Both the position numbers and the translations under genes were made by a program. From NCBI RefSeq assembly GCF_001939075.1, contig NZ_MPTA01000001.1, forward strand, positions 496,001 to 560,000: a DNA stretch of 64,000 nt. Direction: 5' to 3'. Below the pieces are notes generated by a model. It was not told the DNA's origin. It searched no databases and was given only the letters and a program-made list of their open reading frames with translations. This document shows, in pieces, positions 20,380 to 29,505 of the stretch (position 1 is the first letter of the stretch; each line of letters opens with the position of its first letter). This DNA is from Paenisporosarcina indica (GTDB lineage Bacteria > Bacillota > Bacilli > Bacillales_A > Planococcaceae).

Positions 20380-20509
20380 GGGATTGTCTCATAAGTCACT
20401 TTCACACTGAAAATCTATAAAATTCAAAACGTACAAATTCTAATTAAAAGCAATTGTACGTTTTAGATATCTTGCTATTTTAACTTTAATACACTTTTTG
20501 GACAGCCCC
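20380..20509. mobile_element. 130-bp MITE-like element with IS1182-type ends
   Basis: The left end GGGATTGTCTCATAAGTCAC (20380-) and the complement of the right end GGGGCTGTCCAAAAAGTG (20509 backwards) match each other in most positions and have the GGG..TGTCC.A.AAGT form of IS1182-like terminal repeats. The interior has no transposase, only a perfect inverted repeat AAAACGTACAA (20426-20436) / TTGTACGTTTT (20454-20464). An internally deleted IS or MITE is the simplest reading. Target duplication is not evident. Confidence 0.6.
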
Positions 20510-20578
20510 TTCTTATTTACCTAAATGCAATTCCTTTGTATGCGTAAAATAATGTATGGAAGGGGATGAAAAGATGCA

Positions 20579-20779
20579 GTGAAAATGGTTCTGAAATTTA
20601 AAAATGGAGATCAAATCGCTATACCCGTTGCTGAACATAGCTCAGGATATTGGGATGTAATCATTTATTTAAAGTCAATTGAAGAAAATGATTCTCCCAT
20701 CGAAGTTGTTTTAGAAAATGGAAATACTTATAAAAGTAGTGGCAAAGAGTTGCTTTCCGTGGAGCTAAAATTTAAATAA
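20579..20779 (+). CDS. Small protein of unknown function
   Basis: A 66-residue ORF, start GTG 20579 or ATG 20585, with AAGGGGA about 12 bases upstream. The sequence alternates charged and hydrophobic residues (VLKFKNGDQIAIPVAEHSSG, SPIEVVLENGNTYKSSGKEL) and looks like a small beta-rich domain. No membrane segment or signal peptide. It lies just after the MITE-like element in accessory DNA. I do not recognise the family; it may be expressed or a chance ORF. Confidence 0.45.
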   Translation: MKMVLKFKNGDQIAIPVAEHSSGYWDVIIYLKSIEENDSPIEVVLENGNTYKSSGKELLSVELKFK

Positions 20780-20919
20780 ATTCTTTAATATTTTGAACTT
20801 CCACACGGGCGTTCTTTTTGTTTACCCTTAAATAGATAGAAACCATGGGGGTGAGTGATGAGGCGCCCGATTTCTTATTTTAGAACCAGAGTCATGCACT
20901 AAAGTGAGCTTTAAATTAG

Positions 20920-21330
20920 TTAATTGGAGAAAATAATACACGAGGAACAACCGATGTTACCCCAACTTGTATGAATTTGTTGGTATAGGAATGTTGATAG
21001 GCTACACTTAGTTGGATCTAAAAGCTCATTGAATGCCTCATCCAGTGCTGCTTGGACACTGGCAACGCTAGGGTATTCTTCAATTGTTCTGCCCCTCAAA
21101 ACTTCCCTAGCAACTACATTTTTCAATTCCTCAGAAAGTGCGTTGTAGGCTGTGAGATTTAACGCTTGTCCTAAATTTTCTAGGGCTTCCCGAATTTCCA
21201 CTATCGTCACAGCCTCATTAACTGCGTTCGAAAATATGTTTGTTGCAGTAATGACGTAATCTGTTTGAACTTTAGTGAAGGTAAAAACATTATTTGTGTT
21301 GAGTAATTCTCCAAGTGTACTACCGATCAT
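20920..21330 (-). CDS. Unknown protein with a surface-protein-like helical repeat module
   Basis: A 136-residue minus-strand ORF. The middle part (about residues 35-105) is helical: NAVNEAVTIVEIREALENLG, LNLTAYNALSEELKNVVARE, YPSVASVQAALDEAFNEL. This recalls a module that is usually repeated many times in large Bacillales surface proteins (YNALS... followed by GY.S...VQ.ALD). Here it stands alone with no signal peptide or cell-wall anchor. The C-terminus holds three cysteines (TKCSLST, GCSSC). The ATG has a poorly spaced AGAGGA about 18 bases upstream. The module comparison is from memory. Confidence 0.5.
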   Translation of the reverse strand: MIGSTLGELLNTNNVFTFTKVQTDYVITATNIFSNAVNEAVTIVEIREALENLGQALNLTAYNALSEELKNVVAREVLRGRTIEEYPSVASVQAALDEAFNELLDPTKCSLSTFLYQQIHTSWGNIGCSSCIIFSN

Positions 21331-21852
21331 GCTTACAAATTGGAGTTTCCTCTAATGTTCAAAGATAGTGAAAATAAAAATGCGATTTTGAATATTTCTA
21401 TAAATAATAATTAATTGTTTCCTATAGATTTAGACTGAAGGATTCGGTCCCAACTTGATCCACTGGATTTGTGCCATCTCAAATGAAAAGTGTAATTTGG
21501 AAGGTCACGAGGTTAGTGTTAATAAACATTTTTTCTGCCATCTTATATATTATCCTTGATTTTCTCGTTGACGTCACTGCAGAGTTAATAGGAAGAGAAG
21601 CGAATCTCTCAACTATGTATTAAATAACTTGATAGACTAAACTTAGGCTAAATAAAATCGATGTGTACTGAGGGCAGGATTTTTAGTTTTAACCACCCCT
21701 ACTTTTGGATTATTGCTAATTGTGCTATACCACAAATAAATAAAGAAAATAAATACTTTATTTGGTTTAGTCACTCAACAAACAAAGCAAAAATAGGGGT
21801 AATTAGGTATTTAATAAACTGATCTTGAATTCTTAAAGCAATAGCAAAGGTG
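21331..21852. other. Intergenic region without recognisable gene
   Basis: About 520 AT-rich bases with frequent stops in all frames, separating the helical-module ORF from the cupin/small-protein pair. I see no RNA gene or clear terminator. Confidence 0.4.
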
Positions 21853-22065
21853 TTATTGTGATTGACATGTAGGAAATGGGTTTATATCTTGAATCATTCC
21901 ATAATCAAAATGCTTAAGAGCGAACTGTGATTGATATAAGTACTCAATGATATAAATTTTACCACCATAAACATTGCATAACACACCAGAAGTTCCTTGA
22001 CCATTCGTTAATGAAATTCCTACAGGTTGACCTATTAAGTTCCAGACTTTCTGTTGCCAATGCAA
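21853..22065 (-). CDS. Small LSm/KOW-like protein of unknown function
   Basis: A 70-residue protein starting at TTG 22065, nine bases after AAAGGAG. The sequence (VWNLIGQPVGISLTNGQGTS, GVLCNVYGGKIYIIEY) resembles the short LSm-like proteins common in spore-forming Bacilli, in which a five-stranded beta fold begins with IG(R/Q)PV.I.L.NGQ. The C-terminus ends NPFPTCQSQ. It follows the cupin gene by 13 bases and is presumably co-transcribed with it. A spore role is plausible from context only. Confidence 0.65.
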   Translation of the reverse strand: MHWQQKVWNLIGQPVGISLTNGQGTSGVLCNVYGGKIYIIEYLYQSQFALKHFDYGMIQDINPFPTCQSQ

Positions 22066-22078
22066 TAAACTCGCTCCT

Positions 22079-22708
22079 TTAATGGTAGTAGGAATTATAA
22101 TCTTGCGTTGAATAAATATGATTATTGTATTTAATCATGGAATTTGGATAAGAATGCGTATTGCTTTCTTCTGTTTTGTGGCAGTTCAAAGGAGGACCGA
22201 TATAAGTGGGGGGATCAATTGGTGCAATGGCTTTTTTCCATTCACTTTTATCCATGCAATAGGTGTGTGCCATCACGCTAGCGGGTGTCAGTTTCAGAAT
22301 ATCGGAACCTAGAATCACTTCAGGAGTCGGCGCATCGAAAATGGCAAGTAGATGTGTTTGATCCACTGTTGCAAATTCATAATGCCACCATCCTTGTGGG
22401 ATGTTTACCACTTGACCAGGGGTAATTGAATAATTTTGGTATTGCCTTGTAAAGGGATTCAATAGTGCAACGGATAATGCTCCAGAAATACAATACACAA
22501 GCTCCGCAGCATTTGGGTGATAATGGGGTTCGACGACATTGGTGGCACTAAGGTAAATATCGAGTAATGAATTGTTCTTTAAAGTATTTAATTGCTGTAC
22601 TCCTAAAATATTGATTAGGTTTTGGTTATCTTTTTTAAAGAATGGGCTTTTATTAACATCAAAAGCGAACTGGGTTGTTGGTGAGGTGTAATCGATTGAT
22701 GAACTCAT
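22079..22708 (-). CDS. Cupin-domain protein, possibly spore-associated
   Basis: A 209-residue protein with one cupin domain (about residues 45-135). Metal-binding motif 1 is EPHYHPNAAELVYCISG and motif 2 is PGQVVNIPQGWWHYEF, so the two His, Glu and last His needed for metal binding are present. It resembles the germin/oxalate-decarboxylase-like cupins. The C-terminal 40 residues are tyrosine, asparagine and histidine rich (YNNHIYSTQDYNSYYH), typical of coat or exosporium proteins. ATG 22708 follows AAAGGCAGGT. A sigma-K-like promoter lies upstream. Enzymatic activity is unknown. Confidence 0.75.
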   Translation of the reverse strand: MSSSIDYTSPTTQFAFDVNKSPFFKKDNQNLINILGVQQLNTLKNNSLLDIYLSATNVVEPHYHPNAAELVYCISGALSVALLNPFTRQYQNYSITPGQVVNIPQGWWHYEFATVDQTHLLAIFDAPTPEVILGSDILKLTPASVMAHTYCMDKSEWKKAIAPIDPPTYIGPPLNCHKTEESNTHSYPNSMIKYNNHIYSTQDYNSYYH

Positions 22709-22760
22709 AATTCGACCTGCCTTTAAACAATTGTAATGTGGCTATGAAGCACATTCTTCG

Positions 22761-22789
22761 CATGATATGTATATTATGGAATTGTTGTG
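22761..22789 (-). promoter_or_regulatory. Candidate sigma-K promoter of the cupin operon
   Basis: On the minus strand CACA (22789-22786), 16 bases, then CATATCATG (22769-22761) fits mACm-N16-CATAnnnTA. The layout is the same as the one before cotE in this window, which suggests late mother-cell expression. Confidence 0.45.
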
Positions 22790-22960
22790 TAGTTCGAATA
22801 ATCTTCTACATACATCTTATTCGTTGATTTGACCACATAAAATAGTAATGAATAGAATATCGAAACCCATTATTTGTTTGTAATTCTGTTGATTTGATAA
22901 AATAAGAGTGAGTGAATATGATACTAGAATGCTATATAAGAAAGTATCAACTTAGAACGT

Positions 22961-23077
22961 GCGCTATTAGCTATTTTTAACGCAAGTGCGTGAAGAAATC
23001 AATCTGCATATATGTGGTTTTCATAATACGAAACCTCCGGCCAGTGCAAATGTACGGTAAAAAACGCAATAGCTAAT
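22961..23077. repeat. Inverted repeats spanning about 110 bases
   Basis: ATTAGCTATT at 22966-22975 and its exact complement AATAGCTAAT at 23068-23077 bracket a stretch with no gene. It could be a small mobile-element footprint or chance in AT-rich DNA. The remainder of the 22.7-23.26 kb gap holds only the promoters listed. Confidence 0.3.
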
Positions 23078-23197
23078 TAATATATAATCAAATTATCCAA
23101 ACATCTCGGATTCCAAAGTTCTTCTGGTATATATCGAAAAATGTTGAAGATAATAATGAAAATAAGAATTACATTAGTCGTTGTAAAATTCAATCAG

Positions 23198-23226
23198 TTG
23201 TTATATTGAACGAATTCTAGTAGAAT
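23198..23226 (+). promoter_or_regulatory. Candidate sigma-A promoter of rlmN
   Basis: TTGTTA (23198-23203), a 17-base spacer and TAGAAT (23221-23226), 36 bases before the rlmN start. Confidence 0.6.
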
Positions 23227-23262
23227 AGGTACGGATTTTGTTTTACGAAAAGAGGGTATTGA

Positions 23263-24336
23263 ATGAAAACATCTATTTTTGGATTAACATTGGAACAGCT
23301 AACAGCATGGCTTATAGATAAAGGTCAGAAAAAATATCGTGCAGAGCAAATTTGGGATTGGTTGTATATTAAGCGCATTACTGAGTTTTCTCAAATGAAC
23401 AACATAAGTAAAGAATGTATCCAGTTACTAGAAGAACACTTCGTTCTGTATACATTAGAACAAAGTGTTAAACAGGAATCCGCTGATGGAACGATTAAAT
23501 TCTTGTTCAAAATGCAAGATGGCAACTTAATTGAAACCGTATTGATGAGATTTAAATATGGTTTATCAGTTTGTGTAACTACTCAAGTTGGATGCAATAT
23601 CGGCTGTAGTTTTTGTGCCAGTGGATTATTGAAAAAAAGCAGGGATTTAAATTCAGGAGAAATTGTCGAACAGATTATGAAAGTTCAACAACATCTTGAT
23701 GCGGTGAAAAAAGAAGAACGTGTAAGTCACATTGTCGTAATGGGGATTGGTGAACCGTTTGATAATTACACGAACTTAATGAACTTCCTAAGTGTTGTGA
23801 ATTCTCAAAAAGGACTTGCAATCGGTGCCCGTCATATTACTGTTTCAACTAGTGGGATTGTACCTAAGATTTATGATTATGCGGATGAAGGTCTTCAAGT
23901 GAACTTGGCGATCTCCATTCATGCACCAACAAATGAATTGCGTACACGCATCATGAAAATAAATAAAGCATATCCAATTGAGAAACTAATGGCAGCTATT
24001 GATTATTATTTAGAAAAAACTAACCGACGAATCACATTTGAATATATCCTGTTACATGATGTGAATGACCATGTAGAAGAGGCCTTGCAACTTGCAAAAC
24101 TTCTTGAAAATAAACGTCATTTATCTTACGTAAACTTGATCCCTTATAATCCAGTGGATGAGCATGGGCAATATCAGCAAAGTAAACCTGAAGCAATTAG
24201 TGCATTTTACGATGCACTTAAGAAAAAAGGAATTAACTGTGGTGTTCGCCATGAACAAGGCGCAGATATTGACGCTGCCTGCGGTCAGCTAAGAAGTAAG
24301 CAAATCAAAAAAACAGCTAAAGAAACTGTCAAATAA
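23263..24336 (+). CDS. rlmN: RlmN-type 23S rRNA/tRNA adenine C2-methyltransferase
   Basis: A 357-residue radical-SAM enzyme that methylates C2 of A2503 in 23S rRNA and A37 in some tRNAs. The cluster motif is [38 protein letters not shown] and the C-terminal DIDAACGQL with the methyl-carrying cysteine are all present. These fit RlmN rather than Cfr (MGIGEP, RlmN-like N-terminus). The ATG at 23263 follows AGAGGG. In Bacillus rlmN normally sits in the prpC-prkC region, so this single-gene location in an accessory stretch could be a second copy; that cannot be decided from the window. Confidence 0.9.
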   Translation: MKTSIFGLTLEQLTAWLIDKGQKKYRAEQIWDWLYIKRITEFSQMNNISKECIQLLEEHFVLYTLEQSVKQESADGTIKFLFKMQDGNLIETVLMRFKYGLSVCVTTQVGCNIGCSFCASGLLKKSRDLNSGEIVEQIMKVQQHLDAVKKEERVSHIVVMGIGEPFDNYTNLMNFLSVVNSQKGLAIGARHITVSTSGIVPKIYDYADEGLQVNLAISIHAPTNELRTRIMKINKAYPIEKLMAAIDYYLEKTNRRITFEYILLHDVNDHVEEALQLAKLLENKRHLSYVNLIPYNPVDEHGQYQQSKPEAISAFYDALKKKGINCGVRHEQGADIDAACGQLRSKQIKKTAKETVK

Positions 24337-24352
24337 AAGTTAAGCAACAGTC

Positions 24353-24391
24353 AAAAAAACGCCCTCAAAAGTTATTGAGAGGCGTTTTTTT
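24353..24391 (+). terminator. Rho-independent terminator after rlmN
   Basis: AAAAAACGCC.TC (24353-) pairs with GAGGCGTTTTTT (24377-24390), with a T run at the end. Confidence 0.85.
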
Positions 24392-24474
24392 GTGTTTTTA
24401 TGTATGTATGAATACTATTTAGGAATCTTTGCTCATAAGCTGTCTTAACACAATCACAATGAGGAGGTAAAAAA

Positions 24475-24732
24475 GTGAGCGAATCAAAGAATACAGCTCC
24501 GTTTGATAAGATAATGCTTGTTAGGACTGCTGTACTTTTTTTAGCTTGGATTAATCAATATTTAGTGATAAACGGGAATAGTCCACTCCCATTTACCGAT
24601 GCGGAATTTGAATTGGGAATCAGTGCACTTATTACATTCTTAGCTTCATTATGGGCGTGGTGGAAAAACAATGATATTCGTTTCAAAACACGACGCAATA
24701 CACAATACTTAAAAGATAAGGGATTAAAGTGA
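24475..24732 (+). CDS. Phage holin, SPP1/XhlB family
   Basis: An 85-residue small membrane protein. Family signs are FDKIMLVRTAVLFLAWINQYL, a short linker with SPLPFTDAEFE, a second membrane helix ending in WAWWKNNDIRFKTR and a positively charged tail. These are the hallmarks of SPP1-type holins such as XhlB of PBSX. GTG 24475 follows AGGAGGT. It is an orphan: no endolysin, hemolysin-like XhlA or other phage gene is adjacent. It is likely left from a prophage or recruited for another lysis role. Confidence 0.85.
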   Translation: MSESKNTAPFDKIMLVRTAVLFLAWINQYLVINGNSPLPFTDAEFELGISALITFLASLWAWWKNNDIRFKTRRNTQYLKDKGLK

Positions 24733-24889
24733 TCTAGAGGAGGATTTACGAAAAGGCTTAGTTAACTATCCTGTTTATCACATTTGCGTTAGCTGCACGT
24801 TCCGTGTAGGGCAACAAACATAATTGTGGGTCTCACACGTTACATGCAACTAGCACATGGATTCTCTCGCTTTTTTTTATAAAAAAAGA

Positions 24890-24927
24890 CAAAAAAAGGC
24901 CGACTGAAGATGGAAATGTCAGTCGGC
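24890..24927 (-). terminator. Terminator on the minus strand
   Basis: GCCGACTGA (24899-24907) and TCAGTCGGC (24919-24927) form a perfect nine-base stem; read on the minus strand it is followed by CTTTTTTT. It directly follows a possible 32-codon minus-strand ORF. Confidence 0.75.
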
Positions 24928-24938
24928 ATGATATCGGC

Positions 24939-25037
24939 TCAAAATGAGTATAACATAGTTTTCCACAAAAGACTAGACTCTTTTTTGTTACGTATAAAAC
25001 CTACTTGTTTGCTTAATCGATTAAACTGAAACATCAT
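24939..25037 (-). CDS. Possible 32-residue basic small protein
   Basis: On the minus strand ATGATG (25037-25032) stands directly behind GGAGGT and opens a 32-codon frame beginning MMFQFNRLSKQVGFIRNKK and ending WKTMLYSF before TGA. The sequence is basic with a hydrophobic end. A perfect terminator follows 12 bases after the stop, so a short transcript unit is plausible. The spacing of the ribosome binding site is tight. I do not recognise the protein; it may be a truncated small membrane protein. Confidence 0.35.
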   Translation of the reverse strand: MMFQFNRLSKQVGFIRNKKESSLLWKTMLYSF

Positions 25038-25160
25038 ACCTCCGTGAATGAGGGGGAGTGTTTGATGGAAGAAATATCACGTCTCTAGCTGGACGGGAAT
25101 ACCGTAGAAGTGATGGATATTTCCACAGGAAGTGAAAAACAGCCATTGGAAAACAAGTAG

Positions 25161-25207
25161 TCAATTTGAAAGCCCCTTACAATCACTGTGAGGGGCTTTC
25201 AAATTGA
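25161..25207. terminator. Bidirectional terminator after lexA
   Basis: TCAATTTGAAAGCCCCT (25161-25177) pairs with AGGGGCTTTCAAATTGA (25191-25207), directly next to the lexA stop codon. The 24.73-25.16 kb stretch otherwise holds only the small minus-strand ORF and its terminator. Confidence 0.85.
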
Positions 25208-25828
25208 TTAATGAATATGACGATAAACGCCAACAACTTTTCCTAGAATAGTAATGTTCTCTACAATAATAGGTTCCATTGATGAGTTTTCTGGCTGTAA
25301 ACGGAAATAGGATTGTTCTTTAAAGAATCGTTTAACCGTTGCTTCATCCTCTTCTGTCATGGCTACTACAATATCCCCATTATTTGCAGTTTGTTGCTGT
25401 TTAACCACAACATAGTCACCATTTAAGATGCCAGCTTCAATCATACTTTCACCCATAATTTCGAGCATAAATAGATTGTCTTCCGATGTTCCGAATGTTT
25501 CGGGAAGAGGGAAAAATTCTTCAATATTTTCAATAGCAGTGATTGGTAAACCCGCAGTTACTTTCCCGATTAAAGGTACATTTACAACGTTAGGTCTTAT
25601 CTCTGTTAAATTATCATACTCTAAAATTTCAATTGCTCTAGGCTTGGTGGGATCTCGACGAATTAATCCCTTGCTCTCTAAACGTGCCAAGTGACCATGT
25701 ACCGTCGAACTTGAAGCGAGCCCAACAGCTTCGCCTATTTCTCTAACAGAAGGTGGATAACCTTTTTTACGAACTTCATCTTTTATAAAAGCCAATATAT
25801 CTTCTTGTCGTTTTGATACTTTTTTCAA
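25208..25828 (-). CDS. lexA: SOS repressor LexA
   Basis: A 206-residue LexA. The N-terminal winged helix contains [20 protein letters not shown]; the self-cleavage bond is A92-G93 (KVTAGLPI); the protease dyad is S128 (IMGESM) and K166 (ATVKRF). It represses SOS genes until RecA filaments trigger cleavage. The ATG at 25828 begins [12 protein letters not shown]. It is divergent from yneA, and the 170-base region between them contains three LexA boxes, one over its own promoter, so it is autoregulated. Confidence 0.97.
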   Translation of the reverse strand: MKKVSKRQEDILAFIKDEVRKKGYPPSVREIGEAVGLASSSTVHGHLARLESKGLIRRDPTKPRAIEILEYDNLTEIRPNVVNVPLIGKVTAGLPITAIENIEEFFPLPETFGTSEDNLFMLEIMGESMIEAGILNGDYVVVKQQQTANNGDIVVAMTEEDEATVKRFFKEQSYFRLQPENSSMEPIIVENITILGKVVGVYRHIH

Positions 25829-25874
25829 CTAGTTCACCTCTTCACCTATTGGGTTTCCTCATTTAACTAAGTTT

Positions 25875-25914
25875 AGTATATCAATCAAGATAAAAAAATG
25901 CAAACATAGGTTCT
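25875..25914 (-). promoter_or_regulatory. lexA promoter and LexA box
   Basis: Minus strand TTGCAT (25903-25898), 17 bases, TATACT (25880-25875). The LexA box AGAACCTATGTTTG (25914-25901) overlaps the -35 and fits CGAACnnnnGTTYG in all but the first base and part of the spacer. Confidence 0.75.
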
Positions 25915-25922
25915 AATAATCG

Positions 25923-25980
25923 TTGACAAGAAACATGTGTTCGGTTTATAGTAAATGCAAGACTTACGAACAAACATTCT
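25923..25980 (+). promoter_or_regulatory. yneA promoter with two LexA boxes
   Basis: TTGACA (25923-25928), 18 bases, TATAGT (25947-25952). LexA boxes are GAAACATGTGTTCG (25930-25943), lying inside the promoter spacer, and CGAACAAACATTCT (25967-25980) just downstream. Confidence 0.78.
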
Positions 25981-25998
25981 ATTCTAGGAGGATTACAT

Positions 25999-26999
<1,001 letters not shown>

Positions 27000-27042
27000 G
27001 CATACCTTTTAATAAGGTTATGACAAGAAAGGGGTGTAATTT

Positions 27043-27276
27043 ATGTTATCTCAAGATAAAATTGCACGAATAAATGAGTTATCAAAGAAATCTAAATCTG
27101 TAGGGCTTACAATAGAAGAAGCGAAAGAACAAACAACACTTAGAAAAGAATACTTAGAAACATTTCGTTCATCCATGAGAAGTACAATTGAGAATGTAAA
27201 GGTTGTGGATCCCGAGGGTAATGATGTAACACCCAATAAAGTGAAAGAAATTAAAGAGAAAAAGTTTCTGAATTAA
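27043..27276 (+). CDS. ynzC: YnzC, UPF0291/DUF896 protein
   Basis: A 77-residue basic helical protein with the DUF896 pattern: ARINELSKKSKSVGLTIEEA, EQTTLRKEYLETFRSSMR and VKVVDPEGNDVTP. B. subtilis YnzC lies in the SOS-inducible yneA-yneB-ynzC operon, but its function is unknown. Here a terminator separates it from yneB, so it may depend on partial read-through or its own promoter. ATG 27043 follows AAAGGGGTG. Confidence 0.92.
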   Translation: MLSQDKIARINELSKKSKSVGLTIEEAKEQTTLRKEYLETFRSSMRSTIENVKVVDPEGNDVTPNKVKEIKEKKFLN

Positions 27277-27365
27277 TAGTACATTTCACTAAGCATTGTC
27301 AGGTAGGCAAAACTTGACTAAACTATGGTGAGTAGGAAATATTTGCAACAGAAAGGATGTCATGC

Positions 27366-29372
27366 ATGTCTCAACAAGTAGATCAATTAGCCATTACTAC
27401 CATCCGTACATTATCAATCGATGCAATTGAAAAATCAAACTCAGGTCACCCTGGATTACCAATGGGTGCGGCTCCAATGGCATATACACTTTGGACAAAA
27501 CATCTTCGTCACAATCCTGAAAATCCTCAATGGTTCAACCGCGACCGTTTTGTTCTTTCTGCCGGCCACGGATCAATGTTACTTTATAGCTTATTACATT
27601 TAGGCGGATATGACTTACCAATGGAAGAAATCAAAAACTTCCGTCAATGGAATTCGAAAACACCTGGACATCCTGAATTTGGTCATACAGCAGGAGTAGA
27701 AGCAACTACTGGGCCACTTGGACAAGGTATTGCAATGTCAGTTGGTATGGCAATGGCGGAACGTCATTTAGCCGCTGTCTATAACAAACCTAACCATGAA
27801 GTTGTTGACCATTTCACCTATGCATTATGTGGAGATGGTGACTTAATGGAAGGTGTTGCTGCGGAGGCAATTTCTCTGGCAGGACACTTGAAATTAGACA
27901 AACTGATCGTATTATACGACAGCAATGACATCTCTTTAGACGGGGATTTGAATAAATCCTTCTCTGAAAGTGTTCAAAAACGTTTTGAATCTTATGGATG
28001 GAATTATCTGCATGTTGCAGATGGTAACTCGCTAGAAGATCTTAATAATGCAATTGAATCCGCGAAGAATCATCAAGGTCAACCGACCCTAATTGAAGTG
28101 AAAACAGTTATTGGTTATGGTTCACCAAACCGATCTGGAAAATCAGATGCACATGGGATGCCATTAGGTAAAGAAGAAGCATTGTTAACAAAAGAAAGTT
28201 ACAAATGGACTTTCGAGGAAGATTTCCATGTCCCAGAAGAAGTTTATGCCGCTTTCAAAGAAGCAGCTCAACAACTTGGTGGAGCAAACGAATCGATTTG
28301 GAATGAACAATTTAATGCTTACAAAGCTGAATATCCAGAGCTTGCACAACAGTTAGAACTTGCGATTAAAGGCGAACTACCAGAAAACTATGAATCGGAG
28401 ATTCCTGTATATGAAGCAGGCAAATCAATTGCTACACGTTCATCTTCAGGTGACGTGATCAATGCGATTGCTAAAACTGTTCCATCTTTCTTCGGAGGAA
28501 GTGCAGACCTTGCCGGATCAAATAAAACGACTATTAAAGGTGCTGGCGATTTCTCTAGCGACTCATATGAAGGTCGCAACATTTGGTTTGGTGTTCGTGA
28601 ATTTGCCATGGGTGCTGCATTGAACGGTATGGCATTACATGGTGGCTTACGTGTGTTTGGTGGTACATTCTTCGTCTTTAGCGATTATGTTCGACCAGCA
28701 GTACGTCTGTCTGCATTAATGGGATTACCTGTCACATATGTATTCACACATGATAGTATTGCCGTTGGTGAAGATGGTCCAACTCATGAACCAGTCGAGC
28801 AGCTAGCTTCTCTACGTGCTATGCCAAACTTGTCTGTGATTCGACCAGCAGATGCAAATGAATCTGCTGAAGCATGGAAACTTGCAGTTACTTCTCAATC
28901 GGTACCTACCGCATTGATTTTATCTAGACAAAACTTGCCAGTACTTGAACATACAGCGGAACGTGCAGCTGAAGGGGTAGCAAAAGGCGCATACGTCGTT
29001 TCTCCTTCGAACAAAGAAGAAGCAGATGTATTGTTATTAGCTACAGGATCAGAAGTTTCACTAGCGGTAGAGGCACAACAACTATTAGCTGTTGATGGAA
29101 TCGAAGCCGCAGTTATTTCAATGCCATCTTGGGATCGTTTTGAAAAACAAGATGCAGCTTATAAAAACAGTGTCTTGCCTAAGACTGTGAAAAAACGTTT
29201 AGCCATTGAGATGGGTGTTTCATTCGGATGGGAACGTTACACTGGGGACGAAGGAAGTATTTTAGGGATCGATCGTTTTGGTGCAAGTGCGCCAGGAGAA
29301 ATTGTTATGAAAGAATTTGGTTTCTCAAAAGAAAACGTAGTAGCTCGAGTTAAATCTTTACTGAATAAATAA
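27366..29372 (+). CDS. tkt: Transketolase
   Basis: A 668-residue thiamine-diphosphate enzyme of the non-oxidative pentose phosphate pathway, moving two-carbon ketol units between sugar phosphates. The ThDP motif is [40 protein letters not shown] and [20 protein letters not shown] are the transketolase signatures. ATG 27366 is preferred since AAAGGA ends eight bases upstream and the N-terminus [16 protein letters not shown] then matches family length; the ATG at 27357 overlaps the binding site. Followed by a strong terminator. Confidence 0.97.
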   Translation: MSQQVDQLAITTIRTLSIDAIEKSNSGHPGLPMGAAPMAYTLWTKHLRHNPENPQWFNRDRFVLSAGHGSMLLYSLLHLGGYDLPMEEIKNFRQWNSKTPGHPEFGHTAGVEATTGPLGQGIAMSVGMAMAERHLAAVYNKPNHEVVDHFTYALCGDGDLMEGVAAEAISLAGHLKLDKLIVLYDSNDISLDGDLNKSFSESVQKRFESYGWNYLHVADGNSLEDLNNAIESAKNHQGQPTLIEVKTVIGYGSPNRSGKSDAHGMPLGKEEALLTKESYKWTFEEDFHVPEEVYAAFKEAAQQLGGANESIWNEQFNAYKAEYPELAQQLELAIKGELPENYESEIPVYEAGKSIATRSSSGDVINAIAKTVPSFFGGSADLAGSNKTTIKGAGDFSSDSYEGRNIWFGVREFAMGAALNGMALHGGLRVFGGTFFVFSDYVRPAVRLSALMGLPVTYVFTHDSIAVGEDGPTHEPVEQLASLRAMPNLSVIRPADANESAEAWKLAVTSQSVPTALILSRQNLPVLEHTAERAAEGVAKGAYVVSPSNKEEADVLLLATGSEVSLAVEAQQLLAVDGIEAAVISMPSWDRFEKQDAAYKNSVLPKTVKKRLAIEMGVSFGWERYTGDEGSILGIDRFGASAPGEIVMKEFGFSKENVVARVKSLLNK

Positions 29373-29375
29373 TCA

Positions 29376-29416
29376 AAAACAAGTAGTGTGCACTCGCCAC
29401 TACTTGTTTTTTTTCG
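29376..29416 (+). terminator. Rho-independent terminator after tkt
   Basis: AAAACAAGTAGTG (29376-29388) pairs with CACTACTTGTTTT (29398-29410), then a T run. Confidence 0.9.
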
Positions 29417-29445
29417 TCATAAATAGTGAAAGTAAATATTCGCAG

Positions 29446-29479
29446 TTCGACAACTTTAGCATTTCCTAGCCTTTATACT
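29446..29479 (+). promoter_or_regulatory. sirA promoter with a perfect Spo0A box
   Basis: TTCGACAA (29446-29453) is the exact complement of TTGTCGAA, the Spo0A box. TATACT (29474-29479) is a good -10, and the box is centred about 35 bases before the likely start of transcription, the usual place for Spo0A-activated sigma-A promoters. In B. subtilis sirA is under direct Spo0A~P control. Confidence 0.75.
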
Positions 29480-29505
29480 TAATAAAAAAAGTGGGGGTAT
29501 TACAT

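Noticed and set aside
23263-24336. Cfr antibiotic-resistance methyltransferase
   Set aside because: The [10 protein letters not shown] motif and the N-terminal region fit RlmN, not Cfr.
25060-25150. Type I toxin-like small ORF on the plus strand after GAGGGGGAGTGTTTG
   Set aside because: The ATG at about 25065 stops after eight codons and no hydrophobic toxin follows in any frame.
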